Shown here: positions 22,645 through 31,751 of the stretch, in pieces
Layout of the letters: every line of letters begins with the position of its first letter
Position numbering within the stretch: the stretch's first letter is position 1
Assembly: GCF_000835165.1 (NCBI RefSeq)
Contig: NZ_CP007792.1
Coordinates: 1-64,000 of the forward strand
Length of the DNA stretch: 64,000 bases
Direction: 5' to 3'
DNA from: Corynebacterium marinum DSM 44953
GTDB lineage: Bacteria; Actinomycetota; Actinomycetes; Mycobacteriales; Mycobacteriaceae
Translations under genes and position numbers: made by a program
The notes under the pieces: model-generated
The model's input: only the letters and a program-made list of their open reading frames with translations
Told to the model about the DNA's origin: nothing
Databases searched by the model: none

Positions 22645-24732
22645 TCAGTGCGTGGGCTTATCTTCGTGGTCGATGCCAGCGTGTTCCTTGCCCTTCTGGA
22701 AGTTGAGCAGGCGCAGCGCGTTTGCGACGACGATGAGAGTGGATCCCTCGTGGATAAGCACGACAGCGCCGATATTCAACCCGAGGAAGGTCGCGATGAT
22801 GAGGACAACGACGACTGCGAGGCTGGCGATGAGGTTCTGCCGGATGATCTGGCCAGTCGCCCGGCTCAGCCGGACAGCGAACGGGACGCGTCCGAGGTCG
22901 TCACTCATCAACGCGATGTCACAGGTCTCCAGCGCGACCGTCGACCCAGCGGCACCCATCGCAATGCCGACATCAGCGCGGGCCATGGCGGGGGCATCGT
23001 TGACACCGTCGCCGACCATCGCGATCGGATGGTATGTCTTGGCCAGGCCCGTGATGTGGGTGACCTTATCCTCGGGGAGCAGCTCTCCGATCGCCGTGTC
23101 GACGCCGACTTCCCGGCCGACCGCGTCGGCCACCCGCTGGTTGTCGCCGGAGATCATGACCAGATGGCCCACCCCTGTGTCCCGGAGCATGCTGAGCACC
23201 TGGGCAGATTCGTTGCGGGAGGCATCCATCACTCCGACGACCCCAAGGAAGCGGTCACCGCGACGGACCACCATCAACGTCTGCCCCGAGTCGCGGGCCT
23301 TCGTGTAGGCCTCGGCCAGCGAAGGAGGCAGCTTAAGCTGCTGCTCGTCGAACATGCGGAGGTTGCCCACTTCCACCCGTTCTCCGTCGATCGTCGCAGT
23401 GATGCCGCGTCCAGTGAGGGCAGAGAGATCGGTGGCCACCAACCGCTCGGTCTCCGGGACGCGGGGGGCAAGGTCGCGGACGATCGCGGCAGCAAGGGGG
23501 TGGTCGCTGAGCGATTCGACAGCCACAAGTGTGGGGATCAGTTCCGCTTCGGACGTATCGTTGGCGGGAGCCAGTGAGGTCACTCGGGGCGCGCCCCACG
23601 TGAGGGTGCCGGTCTTGTCGAACGCTATCGCCTTTACTCGGCCCAGTGTCTCGAGCGGGGCACCGCCCTTGACGAGCACGCCGGCCCGGGCAGCGCGAGC
23701 CACACCCGCCAGGACCGCGGCTGGGGTGGCGATCGCGAGAGCACATGGGCTCGCGGCGACGAGCACGGTCATGGCGAGGTAGAAAGCGTCGGAGAACAGC
23801 TGCGCGAACACGAACATCGACACCAACAAGGTGGCGATGACCCCGAGGATCACGGCGGGCACGTACCAGCGCTGGAACCGGTCGATGAACTGCTGGGTCG
23901 GGGACGCGGCCTGGTCGGCGGTGCGAACGAGCTCGACGACTTTGCTCAGCGTTGAGTCGGCGGCGGTCGCGGTGACCTCGATCTCGAGCACGCCGGACCC
24001 GTTCACGGTGCCGGCGAACACTCGATTGGCAGCGGGGAGGGTGTCAATCGTGTGCATCGTCCGCTGTGGGTCGGCCACCGGTTCCTTCTCCACGGGGATC
24101 GACTCGCCCGTGACCGCTGATTGATCAACGGCGGACATCCCGGAGATCACGAACCCGTCCGAGGGGATGCGGGAATTCGGGCGGATGACCACGATGTCTC
24201 CGACCACGAGTTCCTCCACGGGCACTTCCACGGGTTCGGTATCACCGCGGCGCACCAGGGCGTGGCGGGGGGCGAGTTCGGCGAGGGCCTCAATGGACTT
24301 GCTGGCGCGGCTGAGGGCGTACTCCTCGAGGGCGTGGCCGAGGCTGAACAAGAACAGCAGCACCGCTCCCTCCGCCCACCGGCCGATGAGGGCAGCGCCG
24401 ACTGCGGCGACAAGCATGAGGAAGTCAACCTCGAACTTCCCCCGCAGCGTGGAGGAGATCGCGGTGCGGATGGTGAAGAACCCGCCGAAGAAGTAGGTGG
24501 CGAGAAAGAACGCCAACGGCCATCCGACCATCGGCAGCCCCAAGGCGAACTGCGCAATCATCCCACCGGCGTAAGTGACGCCGGCGGCGATCGAGAACCC
24601 CAACTCCCAGCGTGCGGAGCCGTGGGCATGATCGTCGGTAGGGGTGGTCGGCACTGTCGGTGTCAGGGCTGTGGGGGGTCCGTTCGGGGCATGGGGCTGG
24701 CCGGGGTCATGGCCGTGGTCGGGCGTGCTCAT
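22645..24732 (-). CDS. P1B-4-type heavy-metal ATPase
   Basis: A 695-residue P-type ATPase. It lacks an HMA domain and begins with a His-rich stretch (DHGHDPGQPHAPN). Seen: phosphatase motif TGES, TM6 metal motif SPC (AASPCALAIATP), phosphorylation site DKTGTLT, GDGVND, and in the last membrane pair HEGSTLIV. SPC plus HEG(S/G)T define the P1B-4 group, known exporters of Co, Zn, Cd or Fe. I cannot choose the metal. A tandem repeat (24758-24778) lies upstream and may be its control site. It is followed by nothing on the same strand within 400 bases. Confidence 0.9.
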   Translation of the reverse strand: MSTPDHGHDPGQPHAPNGPPTALTPTVPTTPTDDHAHGSARWELGFSIAAGVTYAGGMIAQFALGLPMVGWPLAFFLATYFFGGFFTIRTAISSTLRGKFEVDFLMLVAAVGAALIGRWAEGAVLLFLFSLGHALEEYALSRASKSIEALAELAPRHALVRRGDTEPVEVPVEELVVGDIVVIRPNSRIPSDGFVISGMSAVDQSAVTGESIPVEKEPVADPQRTMHTIDTLPAANRVFAGTVNGSGVLEIEVTATAADSTLSKVVELVRTADQAASPTQQFIDRFQRWYVPAVILGVIATLLVSMFVFAQLFSDAFYLAMTVLVAASPCALAIATPAAVLAGVARAARAGVLVKGGAPLETLGRVKAIAFDKTGTLTWGAPRVTSLAPANDTSEAELIPTLVAVESLSDHPLAAAIVRDLAPRVPETERLVATDLSALTGRGITATIDGERVEVGNLRMFDEQQLKLPPSLAEAYTKARDSGQTLMVVRRGDRFLGVVGVMDASRNESAQVLSMLRDTGVGHLVMISGDNQRVADAVGREVGVDTAIGELLPEDKVTHITGLAKTYHPIAMVGDGVNDAPAMARADVGIAMGAAGSTVALETCDIALMSDDLGRVPFAVRLSRATGQIIRQNLIASLAVVVVLIIATFLGLNIGAVVLIHEGSTLIVVANALRLLNFQKGKEHAGIDHEDKPTH

Positions 24733-24757
24733 GCCTGTAGCCTAGCCGGGAAAACCC

Positions 24758-24778
24758 CTTATTGAAAGCTTATTGAAA
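24758..24778 (-). promoter_or_regulatory. Tandem CTTATTGAAA repeat before the P1B-4 ATPase gene
   Basis: CTTATTGAAA occurs at 24758-24767 and again at 24769-24778 (TTTCAATAAG twice on the coding strand), one helical turn apart, 26 bases before the ATG. Two same-face sites suggest an operator or a repeated promoter element. No known regulator is assigned. Confidence 0.4.
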
Positions 24779-24855
24779 ATGCTTGATGGCATCCGGTCTG
24801 GTACGGCCCACGCAAGTGTGAGGCGGGTCGAACGGTGCTGCGGGGAAGGCCACGG

Positions 24856-25896
24856 TTAGAACCGCTCGCGCTGGCGACGAGCGAATTTCCGGGAGTGATC
24901 CGGTCGACTGTCACCGTAGCGGTCGTGCAACATGCGTGAACGGTCACCGGAGGATGCGGACGTGGTGGTTTCGGTAGGGGCGGGGCCAGGGGTGTCGTTC
25001 TCCAGGAGGGGGGTGCGGAGGGTGCCCATCGTGCCGGAATCCGTGTCACCGTCCTGTTGGTCCGTGGTCTGCTCGGCGGATGCGGCGTCGACGGAAAGCT
25101 CGACCTCCTCGCGGCGCACGCGGCGGCGTTCCTTCAACTCCGCCCAGATGAAGTAGCCCAGGCCGAGCGGGGCCATGATGCCAAAGGCGATCCACTGGAA
25201 GGCATAGGACAGGTGTGAGCCGCGGTCGAGCATGGGCACCGGGATGGCGTTGATCTCCCCGGCCTGTCCCTCGGCCAGCTGCACATAGTCCTGTGCGAGA
25301 TCTGTGCCGGTCACCTCGGCGATCTGCTCGGTGTTGATGCCGTAGACCTGGCGGTAGCCCTGGTCCTCGATCGGCGGGGACATCGGTGTCTGCTCGGCAA
25401 ATCGGGCGTGGCCGAGAATGGACTGCTCACCGGTCGGCGGGGTGTCCATCGGGGGGACACCGCCCTCGAACGGCGGTTGAAAACCACGGTTGACCAGGAT
25501 CACCTCACCGGAGTTCAGCTGGAAGGGGGTCAGGGCGTGGAAGGCGGGGGAGGAGTCGACCGGACGGTTGCGCATCAAGACCTCATCCTCGGGCAGATAG
25601 TGGCCCTCAAGGATGACCCGCGCCCATTCCTCCTCAGGCTCAATGCTGCCCTGGGCGTCGAAGACCTTCCTGGCGGGGACAGGCTCGACCTCGAAGGCGG
25701 CCTCGATCTGATCGTTGCGCTCGACGATGGCACCATCCCTGCTCAGCTGCCACGGGGCCAGAAAGGTAAAGGAGAAATAGGAGAAGGCGATGATGGCGAG
25801 GACACCGAACACCCAGCCGGGCCGAAGGAATGTCCTCCAGCCCTTCTTCTGCGCGGTCCGCTCGTACCTGCGTTCACGTGTGCTGCTCACGGCCAT
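24856..25896 (-). CDS. SURF1-family protein
   Basis: A 346-residue protein of the SURF1 family, which helps assemble haem-copper cytochrome oxidase. It has a first transmembrane segment (VFGVLAIIAFSYFSFTFLAPWQLSR), the conserved external part (EEWARVILEGHYLPEDEVLMRNRP, then GEVILVNRGFQPP) and a second segment (AFQWIAFGIMAPLGLGYFIWAE). A long hydrophilic tail ends RKFARRQRERF. I start at ATG 25896; the longer frame to 26226 lies inside the ATPase gene. It sits between two metal ATPase genes on the same strand, placing cytochrome oxidase upkeep among metal resistance genes. Confidence 0.88.
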   Translation of the reverse strand: MAVSSTRERRYERTAQKKGWRTFLRPGWVFGVLAIIAFSYFSFTFLAPWQLSRDGAIVERNDQIEAAFEVEPVPARKVFDAQGSIEPEEEWARVILEGHYLPEDEVLMRNRPVDSSPAFHALTPFQLNSGEVILVNRGFQPPFEGGVPPMDTPPTGEQSILGHARFAEQTPMSPPIEDQGYRQVYGINTEQIAEVTGTDLAQDYVQLAEGQAGEINAIPVPMLDRGSHLSYAFQWIAFGIMAPLGLGYFIWAELKERRRVRREEVELSVDAASAEQTTDQQDGDTDSGTMGTLRTPLLENDTPGPAPTETTTSASSGDRSRMLHDRYGDSRPDHSRKFARRQRERF

Positions 25897-25960
25897 GACT
25901 TCTACTTCCCCGTCCGGTGAGAAAATGCATTCTTTTCCAGTGTGCTGATGGGTGAAAACA

Positions 25961-27934
25961 CTAGTAGACCCGGGTCTTTCCGTGCGCATCCTCATCCGTG
26001 GGAACCGTGGCCGTCGCCACCGGGTTGAGGTCAGGATGCTTGGTGCGGGCGGCCCGCAGGCCGTTGGTGATGACGATGACCTCGGCCACCTCGTGGACCA
26101 GGACCACCGCCGCCAGTCCCAGCACGCCGGTGATCGCCAGCGGGAGCAAAACGATGATGATCGCCAGGGACAGGACGATGTTCTGGTTGATGATGGCCCG
26201 TCCCCGGCGGGCATGGTGCAAGGCACGGGGGATCAGGCGCAGGTCATCGCCGGTAAACGCCACGTCCGCGGACTCGATGGCGGCGTCCGAGCCCCTGGCA
26301 CCCATGGCGATGCCGATGTCTGCCGAGGCCAGGGCGGGGGCGTCGTTGATGCCGTCGCCGATCATCGCCACCGGACCCCGCTCATGCAGGTCAGCCACGG
26401 CCCGGGCCTTGTCCTCCGGGCGCAGCTGCGCACGGACGTCCTGGATGCCGGCCTCGACGGCCAGGGCCTGGGCGGTGCGGGTGTTATCGCCGGTGAGCAT
26501 GGTGATCCCGAAGCCTTCGGCAGTCAGGGACCTGATGACCTCGGGGGTTTCGGGGCGTAGTTCATCGCGGACCCCGACTATCCCGACGGGTTGGTCGTCG
26601 CGGTGGACGATGACCACGGTCATGCCCTGTTCTTCCAGGGACTCCACCTCGGTGGCCAGAGGCCCAGGGGAAAGCCAGCGGGGGCTACCCACGGCAATCC
26701 GGGTTCCGGTGATGACTCCGGTAATGCCCTGGCCGGCGGCCTCCGAAACCTGCTGGGCCACCGGAGGGTGGGGTGCGGCGGCGGTGATCGCCGCGGCCAG
26801 CGGATGGGTGGAGTGAGCCTCCAGTGCCGCCGCCCAGTCGAGGACCTCGGCCCGGCTGACTCCCCCGGTGGTGAGCACCTCCGTGACGGTGGGTCGGTTG
26901 CGGGTCAGGGTGCCGGTCTTGTCCAGGGCCAGATGCCGGATGCCGCCGAGGCGTTCAAAGGCGGCGCCGGATTTGATGACCACACCGAATTTACTGGCCG
27001 CCCCGATCGCCGAGACCACCGTGACCGGCACCGAGATCGCCAACGCGCACGGGGAAGCGGCCACCAAGACGACCAGGGCACGCTCGATCCACACACCGGG
27101 ATCACCGAGCAGGGAACCGATGGCGGCCACGAGGATGGCCAGGATGAGGACCCCGGGCACCAGGGGGCGGGCCAGACGGTCAGCGATCCGGGCCCGTCGG
27201 CCCTTGTCGTTCTGGGCCTGCTCCACCAGCTTGACGACGGTGGTCAGGGAGTTGTCCGTGCCGGCGGCGGTGGCCTTGACCTCGAGGGCGCCGGAGGTGT
27301 TGATGGATCCGGCCAGCACCGCATCGCCGGGCCCGACTTCGACGGGGATGGATTCACCCGTGATCGCCGAGACATCCAGGCTGCTGTGACCTGAGCGGAC
27401 CACCCCGTCGGTGGCCAGGCGTTCCCCGGCGGCCAGGCGCAGAATGTCCCCGGGGACGAGGTCTTCGACCTGTACGGTGCGGGCACCCCCGTGAGCAGCG
27501 ACGATCGTGGCGGTCGAGGGGATGAGTGTCAGCAGGGCGCGCAGGCCCGAACGGGCCTTGTCCATCGCCTTATCCTCCAGCGCCTCGGCGATGGAGTAGA
27601 GGAAGGCCAGGGCGGCGGCCTCCTCAATGAATCCCAGCAGGACCGCACCGGTGGCGCTGATGGTCATCAGCAACCCGATACCCAGCTTTCCCCGGGTAAA
27701 CAGTCCCGTGAGGGCCCCGGGAACGAACTGGGAGGCACCCAGCAGGAGGGAAACCCAGAACAAGGCGGTGGCCACCAGCCCGGCCCCGGGGATAAACCAC
27801 TCGAGGATCAGGCCGAGGAGCAGGGTCAGTCCGGAAGCCACCGGGATGAGGATGGCGCGGTCACGCCACCACGGGGTGGGCTCCTCATGGTCTCGGGTCG
27901 CGGTGGCCGTGGCGGGCGCGCAACAGGCGTCCAT
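25961..27934 (-). CDS. ctpG: CtpG-like heavy-metal P-type ATPase
   Basis: A 657-residue P1B ATPase resembling mycobacterial CtpG: a short N-terminus with DACCAP in place of an HMA domain, TGES, SPCALAISVP in TM6, DKTGTLTRN, GDGINDAPAL, and the end motif HEVAEVIVITNG. CtpG is the CmtR-controlled exporter in mycobacteria. Here too a cmtR gene lies directly upstream (four bases between its stop and this ATG), so Cd/Pb-inducible export is likely. The ATG at 27934 gives the Cys-pair N-terminus; a longer frame overlaps cmtR. Confidence 0.9.
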   Translation of the reverse strand: MDACCAPATATATRDHEEPTPWWRDRAILIPVASGLTLLLGLILEWFIPGAGLVATALFWVSLLLGASQFVPGALTGLFTRGKLGIGLLMTISATGAVLLGFIEEAAALAFLYSIAEALEDKAMDKARSGLRALLTLIPSTATIVAAHGGARTVQVEDLVPGDILRLAAGERLATDGVVRSGHSSLDVSAITGESIPVEVGPGDAVLAGSINTSGALEVKATAAGTDNSLTTVVKLVEQAQNDKGRRARIADRLARPLVPGVLILAILVAAIGSLLGDPGVWIERALVVLVAASPCALAISVPVTVVSAIGAASKFGVVIKSGAAFERLGGIRHLALDKTGTLTRNRPTVTEVLTTGGVSRAEVLDWAAALEAHSTHPLAAAITAAAPHPPVAQQVSEAAGQGITGVITGTRIAVGSPRWLSPGPLATEVESLEEQGMTVVIVHRDDQPVGIVGVRDELRPETPEVIRSLTAEGFGITMLTGDNTRTAQALAVEAGIQDVRAQLRPEDKARAVADLHERGPVAMIGDGINDAPALASADIGIAMGARGSDAAIESADVAFTGDDLRLIPRALHHARRGRAIINQNIVLSLAIIIVLLPLAITGVLGLAAVVLVHEVAEVIVITNGLRAARTKHPDLNPVATATVPTDEDAHGKTRVY

Positions 27935-27938
27935 TGTT

Positions 27939-28298
27939 CTACCGCCCCTCTGTAGCGTCGCAGCAACCCTCAACCGGGCAGGACGGGTCCAGGCACGGTG
28001 CGCTTTCATCCACGGCCAGGGTGGTCTCCAGCAGAGCGGTCAAGGCCTGAGCCAGGTGGGCATCAGCAATGTCATAGCGGGTGCGCCGCCCCTCTGGCTC
28101 GGCGACCACGATCCCGCAGTCCCGCAGGCACGTCAGGTGATTGGAGACGTTTGAGCGCGTCAACCCTAGTTCCCGGGCCAGTTGCGCCGGATAGTTCGGG
28201 GCATCGAGCAGGGACAACAGAATCCGGGACCGCGTGGGATCGGCCATGGCACGACCCAGGCGGTTCATCACATCGAGACGGGAAGCAATGGTCAGCAT
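27939..28298 (-). CDS. cmtR: CmtR-type Cd(II)/Pb(II) repressor, second copy
   Basis: A 119-residue ArsR-family protein, the same length as the copy at 17052 and largely the same sequence (MLTIASRLDVMNRLGRAMADPTRSRI). The sensing Cys residues 57, 61 and 102 are conserved. Its last part differs (ETTLAVDESAPCLDPSCPVEGCC), adding more cysteines. It precedes the CtpG-like ATPase with four bases between, forming a regulator-exporter operon. The operator-like block at 28299-28313 touches the start codon, implying a leaderless or near-leaderless transcript. Confidence 0.92.
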   Translation of the reverse strand: MLTIASRLDVMNRLGRAMADPTRSRILLSLLDAPNYPAQLARELGLTRSNVSNHLTCLRDCGIVVAEPEGRRTRYDIADAHLAQALTALLETTLAVDESAPCLDPSCPVEGCCDATEGR

Positions 28299-28313
28299 GC
28301 GCTGACCATACAG
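28299..28313 (-). promoter_or_regulatory. CmtR-type operator before cmtR-ctpG
   Basis: On the minus strand CTGTATGGTCAGCGC ends directly before the ATG of cmtR, matching CTGTATAGTTCAGTG before the other cmtR gene. The repeated block next to two regulators of the same family supports it as their site. Confidence 0.55.
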
Positions 28314-28471
28314 TGGTGAATGACTAATCTGCAAGCATTTCCTGGCGGGGTCGTCCTCGGGTACCTGGCCAGCATCAGGTGGGGGTCCTGAGACATATCC
28401 GGAGGCAGGAAGAGGGGCCCGTGGCATGGCACATCTGCACGGGAGGATGTACCGGGTGCCTTTTTCACTCT

Positions 28472-29047
28472 TTAACGCGCGTCACGACGTCGGACGACCA
28501 GGACACCGGCACCGGCGATGGCCCCGAAGACGGCCAGTCCCACGAGGGTCGGGACTATCAGATCGCTCCATCCGGAGGTGTCTTCCTCGGCGGTGTTCTC
28601 GGCAGCGGGGGTCTCCTCCACCGGCTCGGCGTCACCCGTGGTGGCAGCGGCCGCGTCGCCGGCGACGGTGAAGGTGGTTGAGCTGCGGGTGGCGTGGCCG
28701 TCGGAGGAGAGGATCTGGAAGCCCACGGTGTAGTCGCCTGGTCCACCACTGATATCCGCCGGCAGGTCGAGGGTCACCAGTCGATCCTTGATGGTCGGCT
28801 CACCACTGAACAGGAGGTCACCGGAATCCTGATCGGTGATGGCCACGGTGCTGAAACCCTCCTGGGGAAGCCCCGAGAACTCCAGTTCGATGCTGCGCGG
28901 GAACTCCTCGACCACCTCACCGTCCGCGGGATTGCCACCGATCACCGAGTCATGCGCGAGGGCAGCCGGGGTGGCTACGACACTCAGGGCACCGACCGCC
29001 ACTACAGCGGCGATGACACGACGAGGGAGCATGGGAGAGATGATCAC
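28472..29047 (-). CDS. copC: CopC-type periplasmic copper-binding protein with membrane anchor
   Basis: A 191-residue protein. The signal peptide ends ATPAALA and the mature chain starts with His (HDSVIGGNPADGEVV), the N-terminal His that binds Cu(II) in CopC. The Ig-like CopC domain ends near SSDGHATRSSTTFTV. A Glu/Ala-rich linker leads to a C-terminal transmembrane segment (LIVPTLVGLAVFGAIAGAGVLVV) and RRRDAR. I choose GTG at 29047, six bases after AGGAGG. It is divergent from the CopD-CtaG gene. It would bind copper outside the membrane and may pass it to CopD. Confidence 0.88.
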   Translation of the reverse strand: MIISPMLPRRVIAAVVAVGALSVVATPAALAHDSVIGGNPADGEVVEEFPRSIELEFSGLPQEGFSTVAITDQDSGDLLFSGEPTIKDRLVTLDLPADISGGPGDYTVGFQILSSDGHATRSSTTFTVAGDAAAATTGDAEPVEETPAAENTAEEDTSGWSDLIVPTLVGLAVFGAIAGAGVLVVRRRDAR

Positions 29048-29346
29048 GAAAGTCCTCCTGGACTGGGCCGGCTCTTCAACCGGATGTGAGCGACTAAGGC
29101 ACCTGCTTGCGGGAGGTACTAAGGGACTGGTCGGCACGGGCGGGAGGAAAGTTCCCGGCCATGTCGCGTTCACCGCGTGTTGTTACCCACAATAAGTTTC
29201 CCTCCAGCAGGGGGCGAACCGAGGGATGACTACCGGGCCCTGGGCCATTTACGAGAACACCAACAGGCCCCATTAGGGTGAACTTCACGCCAGCTTCCCA
29301 GCACACCCCGACAGCGGAGGCGGCATGGACGGCGAAATGGACACAG

Positions 29347-31413
29347 ATGACCCACCCGGTAAGCGATAACACCATCCCCACTGTCACGGAGGCGACGGCG
29401 GGGAAGGCTCCCACCACCGGGCGCCGACCCCAGGAACATGTGCGCCCCACCTGGCCGCTGTACCTGCTCTTCCTCGCCGTCGCCGGCGCCATCGGCGGGA
29501 CAATCGCCTACAGGTTCCTCGGCGAATCCCTCGCCGCGCTTGGCATCCCCGACCCTGGCATCGCCACCACCTTCGGGTTGCCGTTTTTCCGCGCGGTCGG
29601 TTGGATGCTCGCTGCCCTGTCGGCCGGTTCTTTCCTGTTCTCCGCTTTCCTCATCTCCCCACGGTTGCCCGGCGGTGATAACGACCGCCTGCACCAGGCC
29701 TCGTTGAGTGTGGACGGGCACCTGGCCTCGCGTACCGGTGCAGTCGCGGCCCTCTGCTTTGGGCTTGTTGCGTTATTGATGATCCCGCTGGTGCTCTCGG
29801 ATGTCTCCGGCACACCCCTGGCCCAGACACTGGGAATGGAAGCCCTGGTGGTGGCCCTCCAACAGGTGGCCATGGCCCAGGTGTGGCTGATCGTGGCCCT
29901 TATTGCCCTGGTCACCGGACTTACAGGCATGATGAGCCGGGCGTGGATCACCCAACCCCTGCTCCTGCTTGGGGCGATTCTCATGGTCGTCCCTCTGGGC
30001 CTGACGGGACACTCTTCCTCGGGTGGTAACCACGACCACGGCACCAACTCCTACCTGTGGCACCTGATCTTCCTGGTCATCTGGATCGGCGGGCTCATGG
30101 CCCTGCTCGCTCACGGACGACGCCTGGGACCTGACCTGAATATCGCACTGCGCCGCTATTCGACGATCGCCCTGGTCTCGATCATCATCATGGCCGTGTC
30201 CGGGCTGGTCAACGCTGCCATCCGTATCGAGCTGACCGACCTGTTGACCACCCGCTATGGGCTGATCATCGTCGCCAAGACCATCGGCGTGATCATCCTC
30301 GGTGTATTCGGCTGGATCCACCGGGCCTGGGTCATCCCGCAGGTGCAGGCCGATCCCACTGATCACCGCCTGTTCCGCCAGGTCGCCATCGTCGAGATCC
30401 TCGTCATGGCCGCGGTCACCGGTATCGCTATCACGATGGGGCGCACCCCGCCGCCGCCACCGCGCATCCCGAACCTCTCACAGATGGCCACCGAGCTCGG
30501 CTACGAGCTGTCCGAGAAACCCACCGCCCTCAACGTGTGGGGCATGTGGCGCTTTGACCTGCTCTTTGGCACCCTCGCTCTGCTGCTGGCCGCCGGCTAC
30601 CTCTACGCGGTGTGGCGCACCCACCAGGCCGGCAGAACCTGGTCGACCACCTCCACCGCCTGGTGGCTGGCCGGATGTGTGACCCTGCTGGCGACGATGA
30701 GCTCAGGGATCGGGATGAACATGCCCGCCAGCTTCTCGATGCACATGCTCGGTCACATGATCTTGTCGCTGGTCATCCCCATCTTCCTCGTGCTCGGCGC
30801 CCCGCTGACCCTGCTGATGACCGCCTATGACTCCGACCCGGCCGGCCGGCCAGGCATCCATGACTGGGTGTGTGCCTTCACCCGCAGCCGGTTGGTGGCG
30901 ATGATCACTCATCCGGTGGTCAACACCATGCAGTTCTTATTCTTCTTCTACGTGATGTACCTGCTCATCCCGCTCTATGAGCTGCTGATCTCCGAGCACG
31001 CAGGACATCTGATCATGAACACCGTGCTCCTGGTCTCCGGCTGCTTCTACTTCTGGGGGATGTGTGGACCTGATCCTCTTCCGCACCGCCGCCCAGCCGC
31101 GGTCCGCCTGGGATGGCTGATCGCTTCCCTGCCGGTCCACCTGCTCTTCGGCGTCTACCTCCTCCAGCTCGACACCATCTTGGGCCAGGCGTTCTACCGC
31201 TCACTGCTCCTGCCCTGGGAGCTGGATCTGCTCGCCGACCAGCGCGCCGCCGTCCTGGCCTGGGCCGCAGGTGTCATCCCGCTGGCCTTCGTCGTTTTTC
31301 TGCTCAGCCGCCAGGTGCGGGGGAGGGGCGACAGCACCCGGGGTGTCGAGGAGGTGGCCACCCCCGACACCGGAGGAACCGGTACACCCTCCCTGTCCCC
31401 GCCCGCCAAGTAG
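29347..31413 (+). CDS. copD: CopD/CtaG fusion membrane protein
   Basis: About 688 residues in two membrane modules. The first (to about residue 370) is CopD-like, with HDHGTNSYLWHLIFLVIWIGGLMAL and a run of eight or so segments. The second is CtaG-like (caa3 assembly type), with MNMPASFSMHMLGHMILSLVIP, HPVVNTMQF and a His-rich set of segments. Such fusions are common in Actinobacteria and are linked to copper uptake and cytochrome oxidase copper supply. The start is uncertain: ATG at 29347 (MTHPVSDN) fits best, but a GTG at 29278 is in frame and neither has a good Shine-Dalgarno. Confidence 0.88.
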   Translation: MTHPVSDNTIPTVTEATAGKAPTTGRRPQEHVRPTWPLYLLFLAVAGAIGGTIAYRFLGESLAALGIPDPGIATTFGLPFFRAVGWMLAALSAGSFLFSAFLISPRLPGGDNDRLHQASLSVDGHLASRTGAVAALCFGLVALLMIPLVLSDVSGTPLAQTLGMEALVVALQQVAMAQVWLIVALIALVTGLTGMMSRAWITQPLLLLGAILMVVPLGLTGHSSSGGNHDHGTNSYLWHLIFLVIWIGGLMALLAHGRRLGPDLNIALRRYSTIALVSIIIMAVSGLVNAAIRIELTDLLTTRYGLIIVAKTIGVIILGVFGWIHRAWVIPQVQADPTDHRLFRQVAIVEILVMAAVTGIAITMGRTPPPPPRIPNLSQMATELGYELSEKPTALNVWGMWRFDLLFGTLALLLAAGYLYAVWRTHQAGRTWSTTSTAWWLAGCVTLLATMSSGIGMNMPASFSMHMLGHMILSLVIPIFLVLGAPLTLLMTAYDSDPAGRPGIHDWVCAFTRSRLVAMITHPVVNTMQFLFFFYVMYLLIPLYELLISEHAGHLIMNTVLLVSGCFYFWGMCGPDPLPHRRPAAVRLGWLIASLPVHLLFGVYLLQLDTILGQAFYRSLLLPWELDLLADQRAAVLAWAAGVIPLAFVVFLLSRQVRGRGDSTRGVEEVATPDTGGTGTPSLSPPAK

Positions 31414-31751
31414 TACCGGTGGGATTTCGCCAGGAGCGGCCGGGACGCCGCCGGTGGCTACAGTCCTGCCCGGATTGCCCCTGGCCGTGCCCGATTTCTA
31501 GGTAGGTCAGCTAGGAGCAGGCAAGAGCTCTCCGGGCACATTGGCGTCGTCCTCGCTAATCCCTGACAATCCCCGGCGATCGGGCTGTGAAGAAGGTGGA
31601 AGAAGCACAGAGTTCGTCTTCCGGCTGGATTTCTTGGGGAGTGAGACGCTAGTGTTACGTCCGTAAATAACGGAACGGTCACATTCTGGTCTCCACCGTG
31701 CATAGCGGTGGGCTGGGGTGCGGGCCAACGGACAACGACGGAAGAAGATTC

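Noticed and set aside
22645..28009. Copper specificity for the two ATPases at 22.6 and 26 kb
   Set aside because: Both have SPC and not CPC or CPH in the metal segment, and lack HMA domains, so Cd/Zn/Co/Pb-type substrates are more likely.
28460..29347. CsoR or CopR box in the copC-copD intergenic region
   Set aside because: No TATACC/GGTATA palindrome or TGAAGATTT repeat was found there on either strand.
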